This document shows positions 8,701 to 15,515 of a stretch of DNA of 64,000 bases, one piece after another. Made by a program: the position numbers and the translations under genes. Under the pieces are notes generated by a model. The model did no database searches and was not told the DNA's origin. It saw only the letters and a program-made list of their open reading frames with translations. Numbering within the stretch: the first letter of the stretch is position 1; each line of letters begins with the position of its first letter. The stretch spans positions 124,001 through 188,000 of the forward strand of contig CAIFES010000001.1 in assembly GCA_903789535.1 (NCBI GenBank), given 5' to 3'. The stretch comes from an uncultured Aeriscardovia sp. (GTDB taxonomy: Bacteria; Actinomycetota; Actinomycetes; Actinomycetales; Bifidobacteriaceae).

Positions 8701-10215
8701 CATCGGCTTGTGCAGGCTGTCGAAGTAGCCGGACAGCCGCGAGCGCACGCCTACGAGCTCGTCGGCCGTGCGATTGAAATCGGTCACAGCCGTCGACCGG
8801 CCCGTCGCCGGGCTGAGCGAATCGACGAACTGTCTGTCGACCGCGTCACCCGCCTGACGATCGCCCAGATCCATGATGAGCGATGAGACACCGGCCTGTG
8901 CCGCCTGGCGCAGGAACTCCTGTTTCTGGCGCGGCCCGTCAGGCACCACGATCACGCGTCTTGCCTGTGCGGCGGCGCCGGTGGCCAGCGCCAGCGCGGG
9001 GGCGACCGATCCGAGACCCGCGGGCGTGTCGAGCAGGAACGAGGCACCGTCTGCGGCAAGCCGTGCCGCCGCGCGCACGCGTGCCGGCACATCCCCCGCC
9101 TCGCGCTCCTCATGCGGATCCTGGTCCGCGTCCTCCACCTTCAGATCCTGGTCCCTCAGCGCGGCGACAGCCTCACGATCGCCCGAGAGCGCGAGCACTG
9201 CGCGCGTGTGACGGTATCCGCCGGAGACGGTCTCGTTCGGGCCGATGAGCGGCATCGACGAGGTGGACGAGGCGATATCGCGCGCCCGCCGCACAAGCGC
9301 GGAGGCAGGGTTGACAAAGCAGCCGAAGATGTATCGCCGCTCAATGGAGAAATCGGCGATATGCCGTCGTGCCGCCGCGCTGAGACTGTCGAGAAGAACG
9401 GTCGTGTCGAGTGAGCCGTCGCGTCCGCGCGCGTCGACGAGCTGCGTCTGCGGGTCCACGAGGATGGAACGCGTGCGCAGCATGGCGACAAGCCGCGGGT
9501 TGAGCTCAGGATTCTGTTCCACATACAGCGGCGTGCGGGCAAGGCGATGGCCCTCCTCCCTGCCAAGGCGCACGGGGAAGAGCAGCACGGGCACACTGTA
9601 CCTGCCCTGCGCCCAGGTGGCCACGCCGACAGCCAGCTGGATCTGGCCGAAGCCGTATGTCTGGCGGTCGGACTGCGCCTGTGCGCGCAGATGGGCCAGG
9701 CGCCGCTCGGCGACCGTCAGATCCGCGGGCTCGTGGAAGAGGTTGGCGAGCGTGACCTGGCCTGAGGCGAGCAGTCGCGCCACACCGGTGGGGTGCGCAT
9801 CGGCTAGATCGAATGAGACTGCGAGGTCGTCGAGGCTGGATAGCGGGTCGGAGGTGTCGCCCGGCTCCTGCTGCGCCAGGGCGAGCAGCCGCTTCTGCCC
9901 CATCGCGGCGGCAGGATCTGCGGCATCGTCGCCCGCAGGACCCGCGTCCGTCTCCTGATAGGTGTCCCCCCGCAGGCCGGGCACACCGGATGTCACAGCC
10001 GCGTCGGTGTCCTGCCGACCGTCCGCAGTCCGGCCGGCCCCAGTGGGACCCTGCTCGTCGGACCGGACCTGGTCAGACTGGTCAGCGCCGGGCAGGACGG
10101 CGCCGTCAGGCTGGCCGCCCATCTGGCCGTCGGCCCGTCGGCCGGGTCCGGCGGCCACATTCAGACCGTCATGATCACTCGGATCATCCTGTGCTGTGTG
10201 TGCAGAAATCGACAT
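5698..10215 (-). CDS. Large SF1-helicase/nuclease relative with degenerate active sites
   Basis: A 1505-residue cytoplasmic protein. Its layout follows the large DUF4011-type SF1 helicases: an N-terminal region, a motif I region near residue 400, a long helical middle, a motif II region near residue 936, and a C-terminal Vsr/MTES_1575-like endonuclease fold near residues 1275-1350. The key residues are not there. The P-loop reads TPAGLGSVAP instead of GPPGTGKSQT, and Walker B reads VILSGAGHMPSAEAL where active relatives have a DEAS-type motif. The nuclease-like segment keeps LEERGWNVTGAWS but lacks the usual acidic pair. I infer a scaffold or sensor rather than an ATPase. Start ATG at 10215 has GAGGAAGAG just upstream. 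It is 170 bp downstream of an FHA-domain gene and overlaps a small gene. Family assignment is by motif order, not by alignment. Confidence 0.78.
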   Translation of the reverse strand: MSISAHTAQDDPSDHDGLNVAAGPGRRADGQMGGQPDGAVLPGADQSDQVRSDEQGPTGAGRTADGRQDTDAAVTSGVPGLRGDTYQETDAGPAGDDAADPAAAMGQKRLLALAQQEPGDTSDPLSSLDDLAVSFDLADAHPTGVARLLASGQVTLANLFHEPADLTVAERRLAHLRAQAQSDRQTYGFGQIQLAVGVATWAQGRYSVPVLLFPVRLGREEGHRLARTPLYVEQNPELNPRLVAMLRTRSILVDPQTQLVDARGRDGSLDTTVLLDSLSAAARRHIADFSIERRYIFGCFVNPASALVRRARDIASSTSSMPLIGPNETVSGGYRHTRAVLALSGDREAVAALRDQDLKVEDADQDPHEEREAGDVPARVRAAARLAADGASFLLDTPAGLGSVAPALALATGAAAQARRVIVVPDGPRQKQEFLRQAAQAGVSSLIMDLGDRQAGDAVDRQFVDSLSPATGRSTAVTDFNRTADELVGVRSRLSGYFDSLHKPMRPWGVSAYEAIEQLASISAQASKPRTRVRLSEESAKNLRDKLETTGRTLVRLGELGEYTLTPSDTPWYGARLYTTDEAREAQDRVRRLLETTLPAVRAQLSRTVKTCGFVVAQSIEEWGGQISVLQSLRRVLDLFRPEIFEQDLPTALDATLSRKERAEAGVHMGFWARRRAIKDVRRCLHPGQKPDDLHATLEVVARQGERWRKLVPSGGWPVLPDGLDEIVSTFEQMTQDLTALDAILVTSPGTRPLADSTFVDVDRRLRALYADRGQLDDLPERMRLDRQMRQAGLSGLLADLTERRVRPQAAPDELRLSWWTTVFESIVHSSRVIADQDASVLEEAVARFRSVDRRHVATIGPLLVKETRRRLAETLYKRRCEANQLHDILRREADVSAARLLREWPTLTWAAKPIVVTSVARLALEPLGEAPADLVILSGAGHMPSAEALVALEAADACVVVTHRGTVTGQAMTRLADLLPTLEAGERLSDMPTALAAFLSRRGQKIRLVPAAGASAGTVSLRHVQARGVPSGMSGLVESSAAEVEEVTRLVIAVAIERGKESRLQAAQMPGRMAGTTNTDGDGASAGSGPDASPAAQAGLPLAGQPGVSTAMVRPLTVFTLNEYDAGLITRSLEAAARKSSDLRAFLPHVLVTTIARDAGAPVGDVILSLGFAPTMHGVLLQQFGLLEQEGGDRLLLDVLSLTGGNLTIVSSFASSDMQDDRLHEAGPRLLKMLLRWAESLGVTGEQATQHPDQEGVLMRDLAGRLRGRGVLASVGYGFKGGVCVPLAVGTPALGYRWAVMTDNERFMASSSLRYRFRLLPRELEERGWNVTGAWSVGTFIDPDSVVETIIAKIGPQNIPQPAPSAATAAAVGEPGAADSGRADDSLFAAADAAGLSSGLSSDAGQPGAESSQVPARWEQRAAAQAAARGPEGQPVDHADASVRQHITGSISDLLASDTPAAASPADRPQPPQPGDSQEDGADHDRHDPDGDDAAGDDGRDSDE

Positions 10216-10385
10216 CTCTTCCTCACCTGCTCGCTGTGTCGTCACTGTACGTCGTCACTGTGTGTCGCCGCCGTGTCACCAGTCGGTGTCATCAGTGTGC
10301 CGCGTCATCGACGCGTCACGGTCACCACCGTGGCGCCTCCGCGCCCCGTCACCTGACCGGGCATACGCCCCATCTGGTCAGCGTC

Positions 10386-11693
10386 TCAGCGCTTCAAGGC
10401 ATCATCGGTCGCGGAAGTGCCGTGATAGCCGGGATTGTGATCGAGCGCGGCGGCGATGACCGGATCGGGGATGGAGGCGAGCCAGTCGTACAGCTCCTGA
10501 TACAGGTACGGGTTGGCGGCCAGGAACGGCAGAAGCTGGCGGTGGCGGGCCATCTGGAACTGTTTGTCGTGATCGGCGCTGTGACGTGCCTCGTCGCTCG
10601 TCAGCCCGTCCACCTCGACGCGCGGGGCCTGCTGCCCGCCCATCTCGCCACGGGTGAGGCGATCGAACACCGATCCGGGCTCGAACCCCGTCGAACCGAC
10701 CGGTGCCGTCGCGCGCTCCTGCGCCTCCACCCCGGCGGCGGTCTCATCGGTCTCTTCGGTCTGCTTGGCCGCCTGCTGCGAGCGATGCACGGAGGCGCGC
10801 ACCTTGTTCGCGTCGAAGATGTTCGTCGGCTCGCCCTCACGCGCGGCGACGATGTCATCCACACCGCTCGCCAGGTCCGCAGGCGCCTCCTGCTCATCAT
10901 GATGGGAGAACAGATCGGAACCGGATGTGGATGTGGGCGAGACGACAGGGGTGGCGGAGGAATCGACGGCACGATCCTGCGTGGAACCGGCCTGACGGGC
11001 GGCGTCCGCCTCCTGTCGCGCCGAGGCGGAGGCAGCCGCTGGTGTGCTCGCGGCGGCATCACCAATGACGGCCGCTGCACCGGCATCCGGGCCGCCCATG
11101 GCGCGCGCACCCGCAACCTGGGAGTCATCCGCGGATGAGGAATCGGAGACCGCTGGCTCCGTGCGCACAGCCCCATGCGGACGCGTCTGCGGTGTGGAGG
11201 CGCTCGTCTGCGCGGAGGCGTCAGCAGCGGAGGCCGGATGCGAGGTCCCGGAGACGGCGTCGTCGTTCGTGCCGGTCTGCCCATCCTGCCGTACAGGTGT
11301 CGACGCTACGGTCTGCACCGCCGTGGGCAGGTTATGGCGCGTCAGCTCCAGACCGATGTCGCCCAGCTGCAGGCGCACCGGTGACTCATCGAGCTGCAGC
11401 AGCTGATGCGCGGGCAGGCGGATGAGCCTGTTGTCAGGCCGGACGACATAGGTGCCGTTGGTGGAGGCGAGATCCTCGACGGCTGCCACACCCTGGTCGT
11501 CCAGACGCAGCAGCAGATGCCGCTTGGACATCGACCGTTCCGGGTCGGGGATCGACAGCCGCTTCGCCTTCTCCGGCGGCAAAGAACCGGGGCGCAGCGG
11601 CGTGCGACCGATGATCACGCTCTGGCCGGGTTCGATGCGATAGCGCTGTCGTGTGCTGATGATGGTGATGTACCAGTCGTGACGCTGAGCCAT
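10386..11693 (-). CDS. FHA-domain protein with C-terminal LRV-like segment
   Basis: The N-terminal forkhead-associated domain (residues about 1-105) binds phosphothreonine peptides. The motifs are visible: IIGRTPLRPG (GR), SMSKRHLLLR (SxxH) and DLASTNGTYV (NG). A Ser/Ala/Thr-rich linker of about 230 residues follows and is probably disordered. The last 60 residues (QLLPFLAANPYLYQELYDWLAS) resemble the variant leucine-rich-repeat (LRV) modules found at the C-terminus of several actinobacterial proteins. ATG at 11693 is preceded by GGAGGG. With the downstream helicase-like protein and the 66-residue protein it forms a three-gene unit. FHA domains in actinobacteria usually read Ser/Thr kinase (Pkn) signals, which is the likely input. 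Confidence 0.9.
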   Translation of the reverse strand: MAQRHDWYITIISTRQRYRIEPGQSVIIGRTPLRPGSLPPEKAKRLSIPDPERSMSKRHLLLRLDDQGVAAVEDLASTNGTYVVRPDNRLIRLPAHQLLQLDESPVRLQLGDIGLELTRHNLPTAVQTVASTPVRQDGQTGTNDDAVSGTSHPASAADASAQTSASTPQTRPHGAVRTEPAVSDSSSADDSQVAGARAMGGPDAGAAAVIGDAAASTPAAASASARQEADAARQAGSTQDRAVDSSATPVVSPTSTSGSDLFSHHDEQEAPADLASGVDDIVAAREGEPTNIFDANKVRASVHRSQQAAKQTEETDETAAGVEAQERATAPVGSTGFEPGSVFDRLTRGEMGGQQAPRVEVDGLTSDEARHSADHDKQFQMARHRQLLPFLAANPYLYQELYDWLASIPDPVIAAALDHNPGYHGTSATDDALKR

Positions 11694-11817
11694 GTTCCCT
11701 CCGAAAATACTGTTCCTTCTTAAATGTACAGGGCAGGAAGGCCGATGGGGGCATTCGCGGCGATCTTTGCGCGATCGGCATCACCGCCACTCCTGCCCGG
11801 ATGGACCGGTCGCACAG

Positions 11818-11849
11818 AAACATGAGAATGCACAAACATGAGAATGCAC
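11818..11849. repeat. Perfect 16-bp tandem duplication
   Basis: The 16-mer AAACATGAGAATGCAC occurs twice head to tail (11818-11833 and 11834-11849), in the spacer between the FHA gene and the rplL terminator. Confidence 0.85.
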
Positions 11850-11857
11850 GAAACAAC

Positions 11858-11895
11858 AAAAAAATCCCGCCCACCGCAGAAGCAGTGGACGGGAT
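11858..11895 (-). terminator. Rho-independent terminator of rplJ-rplL
   Basis: On the minus strand ATCCCGTCCAC pairs with GTGGGCGGGAT across a 10-base loop (one G-T pair) and is followed by seven T. It lies about 85 bp after the rplL stop codon. Confidence 0.9.
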
Positions 11896-11978
11896 CACGT
11901 CTGCCATGCGCGCAAACCCGCCGGAGGACCGGGGGCGTGCGGCACGATCAGGCCATGAGGATCAGATCCTTGGCAGGC

Positions 11979-12362
11979 TCACTTGAGGTCGACGGTCGCG
12001 CCGGCATCCTGGAGGGCCTTCTGGGCGGCCTTGGCGTCGTCGGAAGAGGCACCCTTGAGGATGGTGGACGGAACCTTGTCGGTCAGAGCCTTGGAATCGG
12101 CGAGGCCCTTCTTGGTGATCTCGCGGATGGCCTTGATGACCTGGATCTTCTTGGCGCCGACATCGGTGAGGACGACGTCAAACTCGGACTTCTCCTCGGC
12201 GGCCGGGGCGGCACCCGCGGCCGGGGCGGCGACGGCGGCCACAGGGGCGGCGGCCTTGACGTCGAACTTGTCCTCGAACGCCTTGACGAAATCGTTGAGC
12301 TCGACGAGCGTCATGTTCTCGAACTGGGCGAGGAGATCTTCCTGAGAGAGCTTGTCAGCCAT
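11979..12362 (-). CDS. rplL: 50S ribosomal protein L7/L12
   Basis: Acidic stalk protein of the large ribosomal subunit that recruits and stimulates translational GTPases; it dimerises and binds L10. The 127 residues show the N-terminal dimerisation domain (LLAQFENMTLVELNDFVKAF), an Ala/Pro-rich hinge around residues 36-55, and the C-terminal factor-binding domain with KIQVIKAIREITKKGLADSK. It is 97 bp downstream of rplJ on the same strand and shares its leader and terminator. ATG at 12362 follows GAAAGGAAG. Confidence 0.98.
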   Translation of the reverse strand: MADKLSQEDLLAQFENMTLVELNDFVKAFEDKFDVKAAAPVAAVAAPAAGAAPAAEEKSEFDVVLTDVGAKKIQVIKAIREITKKGLADSKALTDKVPSTILKGASSDDAKAAQKALQDAGATVDLK

Positions 12363-12459
12363 GATGGCTTCCTTTCAATCTGCGGACTGTTTGACCGCGT
12401 ATCAAAAATTTCTACTGTGCCGCGATGTCCCGCGGTAAAAAAGCAGATGAGCGAGAAGC

Positions 12460-12975
12460 TCAGGCCTGCTTCTTGTCGGCGAGCGCATCGATCGTGCGCA
12501 CGGCCTTGGTCGGCAGCTGCTGCATGACGCGGACGGCCTTGGCGATGGACTCCTTGATGTCCCCGGCGAACGACGAGAGCGCCTGCTCCCGCGTCTGCAT
12601 GTCGGCGAGGCGAACGACCTCGTCGGCGGTGAGGACGGAACCATCGAGATAACCACCCTTGAGCGTCAGCTGCTTGTTGTCCTTGGCGAAGTCACGGAGG
12701 GTCTTTGCCCCGGCGACATAGTCACCCTTGAGGAAGGTGATGGCGGACGGACCCTTGATGGAGTCATCCAGACCCTCGACACCTGCCTCGTGGGCGGCAA
12801 TACGCGCCAGCGTGTTCTTCGCCACGGTGTAGCTCGCATCCTGGCCCAGCTTCTTGCGAAGCTCCGTCACCTGGGCGACGGTCAGGCCACGATACTCAGT
12901 CAGAACAACGGCGTCAGCGTCCTTGAACTTCTCAGTCAGGACCTTGATCGCCGCCGTCTTCTGCGACTTATCCAT
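12460..12975 (-). CDS. rplJ: 50S ribosomal protein L10
   Basis: Ribosomal stalk base protein that binds 23S rRNA and carries L7/L12 dimers. The RNA-binding N-terminal half contains VVLTEYRGLTVAQVTELRKK and YTVAKNTLARIAA; a long C-terminal helix for L7/L12 is near the end. Length 171 residues is normal. ATG at 12975 has AAAGGAAGG upstream; the longer open frame reaching 13059 runs through the leader hairpin and is not coding. The transcript carries an L10 leader, so the operon is probably autoregulated by the L10-L7/L12 complex. Confidence 0.98.
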   Translation of the reverse strand: MDKSQKTAAIKVLTEKFKDADAVVLTEYRGLTVAQVTELRKKLGQDASYTVAKNTLARIAAHEAGVEGLDDSIKGPSAITFLKGDYVAGAKTLRDFAKDNKQLTLKGGYLDGSVLTADEVVRLADMQTREQALSSFAGDIKESIAKAVRVMQQLPTKAVRTIDALADKKQA

Positions 12976-13031
12976 GGCGTTCCTTCCTTTGAGCCGCGGG
13001 CTGATTTTCCCCGGACCCGAAGGGCAGGCAT

Positions 13032-13125
13032 AAAAAAAGCCCTGCGCGCAGCAGAGCATCCATCACGAACGTTCCCCTGCGCTGGCCCTTGCGGTTTGCG
13101 GAAAATCCACCAACGGTCTCTGGTT
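13032..13125 (-). promoter_or_regulatory. L10 leader RNA with intrinsic attenuator
   Basis: Minus-strand leader of rplJ. The segment at 13107-13123 (CCAGAGACCGTTGGTGG) and the segment at 13071-13082 (GCGCAGGGGAAC) match the conserved core of ribosomal protein L10 leaders. A 7-bp stem with a five-base loop at 13039-13057 is followed by seven T (13032-13038), 57 bp before the rplJ start. This hairpin can act as an attenuator when the L10-L7/L12 complex binds the leader. A TAGTAT hexamer at 13136-13141 is the most likely -10 box. Confidence 0.8.
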
Positions 13126-13145
13126 AACGTGTCTAATACTACACA

Positions 13146-13185
13146 ACGGCCGGACGAATGTCGGTTGCCCGACACGCCCGGCCGT
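13146..13185 (-). terminator. Hairpin after the MTA/SAH nucleosidase gene
   Basis: Two nested stems: ACGGCCGG with CCGGCCGT outside, and TGTCGG with CCGACA inside. The U-run is poor (TTGTGT), so termination is likely but not certain. It overlaps the probable promoter of rplJ. Confidence 0.5.
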
Positions 13186-13208
13186 CTGTCAGTGCCGCGA
13201 TCCCGGTC

Positions 13209-13946
13209 TCACATCCTCTTGCAGATGGCGACGACGAGGCGTGAGGCCGTGTCCGCATACTCCGAGATGTCGAAGTGATGGAACTGGTCGTAGGAGGTGT
13301 CCGTGTTGTCGGACAGCGCACGGATGACGAGCGCCGGCACGCCGTTCTTGGCGGCGATGTGCACCACGGCGGCGCCTTCCATCTCTACGCAGTCGGCGTG
13401 CGTCTGCTCGCGCGCACGCTCGCGCTTGGCATCATCATCCACGAAGATGTTGCCCGTGGCGACCGTGCCGACCATGTACTGCACGGACTGCTCGTCGAGC
13501 GCCTGTTCCGCCATGCGGATCAGATCCGGATCGCTGTGGTACTCGGACAGGCCGGGCGCGGCCTGCGAGATGAGGCGCATGTCCGAGTCCATGTATCGCA
13601 GCGTGCCTGCGAGGATGACGTCGTTGACGCCGAGCCGGTTGGTCAGGTTGCCGGCGATGCCGGAGAAGATGACCGCCCTAGGGCTGTAGCGCGTGATGAG
13701 GAACTGCGTGGCGGCGCCCGCCGCGACGGTGCCCATACCGGCGACCGTCGCCACGATGCGCAGGCGCGCCCCGCGGTTGCTCACGATCGTGCCCAGCGTG
13801 ATGTCGAGACCGGCCTCATGATGCGTGTCCACATCCTCGAGCAGTCCGGCGAGCAACCGGATCTCCTCGTCCATCGCTCCGAGGACGGCGATGGTCGGCA
13901 CGTCGTCCTGCTGTGCTTCGTCCTGCTGCGGCGTCGGCTCGGTCAT
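13209..13946 (-). CDS. mtnN: 5'-methylthioadenosine/S-adenosylhomocysteine nucleosidase
   Basis: Cleaves the N-glycosidic bond of methylthioadenosine and S-adenosylhomocysteine, releasing adenine. It feeds the activated-methyl cycle, and the S-ribosylhomocysteine formed is the LuxS substrate. Family signatures are VLGAMDEEI at the start of the domain (about residue 22), VIFSGIAGNL (nucleoside phosphorylase core), CVEMEGAAVVHIA (the EME purine/ribose-binding motif) and IRALSDNTD, whose Asp protonates the purine. ATG at 13946 lies just after GAGGAG; the frame is open a little further upstream but overlaps pepC. It is 29 bp downstream of pepC and probably co-transcribed. The 20 N-terminal residues, rich in Gln/Asp, are extra. 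Confidence 0.95.
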   Translation of the reverse strand: MTEPTPQQDEAQQDDVPTIAVLGAMDEEIRLLAGLLEDVDTHHEAGLDITLGTIVSNRGARLRIVATVAGMGTVAAGAATQFLITRYSPRAVIFSGIAGNLTNRLGVNDVILAGTLRYMDSDMRLISQAAPGLSEYHSDPDLIRMAEQALDEQSVQYMVGTVATGNIFVDDDAKRERAREQTHADCVEMEGAAVVHIAAKNGVPALVIRALSDNTDTSYDQFHHFDISEYADTASRLVVAICKRM

Positions 13947-13975
13947 CACGGTCTCCTCTCTCTCGGACGAGTCTC

Positions 13976-15328
13976 TCAGGCGAGGGCGCCCATCGGATCC
14001 CACGCCGGCAGCATCACGCGCGGCTTGTCGTAGCCGGCGAGAAGATCGGCAGGGATGACGGACTTCGGCACGGCCGCCTCAAACACGTAGGCATCGAACC
14101 AGTCGTCGGCGAGGGTGAAGTAGCCCTTATCGGCGATGTCGGCGCCCCACGAGTTCTCCACACGCCAACGACGCGGCTGGCCGTCATCGGCCACATCCAC
14201 ACCATCGAAGGCCATGGCGTGGTTCATCGCGGAGTCGGCAAAGCGCACACGCTCCTCCTTGGTCATCGAGCTGGGCTCGAAGCCGTAGACCGACTGGTAG
14301 TCGTAGAGCCTGGTGGACATGCCGCCGCCCTGGCGGTCCATGTACGGGCCGGACTGCGAGCCGAACCACACCGGGGCCTTGGTGGTCTGCAGCGCCTTGA
14401 GCGTCATGAGCTTGAGATCCTCGATGGTCACGTTGAGGTACTCGGTCGGATCACCGCCGGCGACGTTGCCCAGATGCTCGATGGCGAGGACCTGTCCGGG
14501 CTTGTGCTCGCTGCGCGGATCGGCGACGAGACAGACGTAGTCCTCCAGATGGCCCGGGCCGACATACTTGTTCCAGAACTCTACCGGCGTCATCTGTCCG
14601 TCGCGATGGAACTGGTCATCATCGTCGATGTACTCCCAGTCGAAGCGGGTGGGCGGCACGCCGAGATGGATGTTGAGGATGGTGTGCGCACGCTCGACGC
14701 CGTCGGCGACGATGGCCTTGAGTCCGTCCGGATCGCCCTTGGCGGCATACAGACGGCAGACGGCGTCACGCAGCATGTGCTGCAGCTGCGTGTCCATCTC
14801 GGAGGTGTTCTTGCTGGAGGCGGTCTCCGGGTAGAACTGCTTCGGGACGGCGCCGTACTTCTTGTAGAGGTTCATGGCCATCGTCCACTGGCCGCCGTCG
14901 CCCATCACGGTCTGCAGCTGGAACTGCACAAGGCGCGAGTCGGCCGGCTCACCGGCCTGGACGAGGGCTGCCATGTCCTGCAGGAAGTAGTTGGCGCGCT
15001 CGAGCTTGTCCCAGTACATGGCATAGTTCTGCGAGAACTCGAAGTCCTGCTTGGCGATGCCCATCTCGCGCTTGGCGATGAAACGCGCCACGTTGAGGGA
15101 GCTGAACAGCCAGCAGCGTCCAGAACGGCGCTGGTTGGTGACGGTGCCCTGGTCGATCTTCAGCGAGAAGACCGGCGGGAGGTTGCGCGAGGTGTCGTGG
15201 TCGAACGCGACGGCGCCCAGGCCGTTCTTCGTGACGGCGTTGAGGGCGAGCTTGTTGGCCTCGCGGGCGTCGAAACTGCGCACGAGGCGGTCGAGACGAT
15301 CCTCATCGAGCGGCATGAAATCTGCCAT
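13976..15328 (-). CDS. pepC: Aminopeptidase C (bleomycin hydrolase family, C1B)
   Basis: Cytoplasmic cysteine aminopeptidase with broad specificity that finishes the breakdown of imported peptides. The 450 residues match the family. The catalytic Cys is in QRRSGRCWLFSSLN (about residue 72), and the catalytic Asn lies in WRVENSWG (about residue 395), with the catalytic His upstream near HAMAFDGVD (about residue 373). The C-terminal residues plug the active site in this hexameric family and restrict it to aminopeptidase action. A tandem 19-bp repeat lies directly upstream. Together with the surface S8 protease elsewhere in the window it fits a peptide-use pathway. Confidence 0.97.
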   Translation of the reverse strand: MADFMPLDEDRLDRLVRSFDAREANKLALNAVTKNGLGAVAFDHDTSRNLPPVFSLKIDQGTVTNQRRSGRCWLFSSLNVARFIAKREMGIAKQDFEFSQNYAMYWDKLERANYFLQDMAALVQAGEPADSRLVQFQLQTVMGDGGQWTMAMNLYKKYGAVPKQFYPETASSKNTSEMDTQLQHMLRDAVCRLYAAKGDPDGLKAIVADGVERAHTILNIHLGVPPTRFDWEYIDDDDQFHRDGQMTPVEFWNKYVGPGHLEDYVCLVADPRSEHKPGQVLAIEHLGNVAGGDPTEYLNVTIEDLKLMTLKALQTTKAPVWFGSQSGPYMDRQGGGMSTRLYDYQSVYGFEPSSMTKEERVRFADSAMNHAMAFDGVDVADDGQPRRWRVENSWGADIADKGYFTLADDWFDAYVFEAAVPKSVIPADLLAGYDKPRVMLPAWDPMGALA

Positions 15329-15352
15329 GTGATACCCCTTTCACAGATGGGT

Positions 15353-15389
15353 GGAAAATGTGTCGGATAGGAAAAATGCGTCGGATAGG
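15353..15389. repeat. Tandem 19-bp repeat upstream of pepC
   Basis: Two near-identical copies of a unit with GTCGGATAGG at one end (15353-15371 and about 15371-15389) begin 25 bp upstream of the pepC start. On the transcribed strand each reads CCTATCCGAC followed by a T-rich stretch. A direct-repeat regulator site in the promoter or 5' untranslated region is possible. Confidence 0.6.
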
Positions 15390-15515
15390 TCGGAACGGAA
15401 ATATCGCGGTGGGAGCACAGGCATCCCCGCCGGTCTGGGATGACCGGCCGTGCCCGGCACCTCCCACTGTACCGGCACGGACCGTATCCGGATCGTGCCG
15501 ATACGACCGAGGGCC

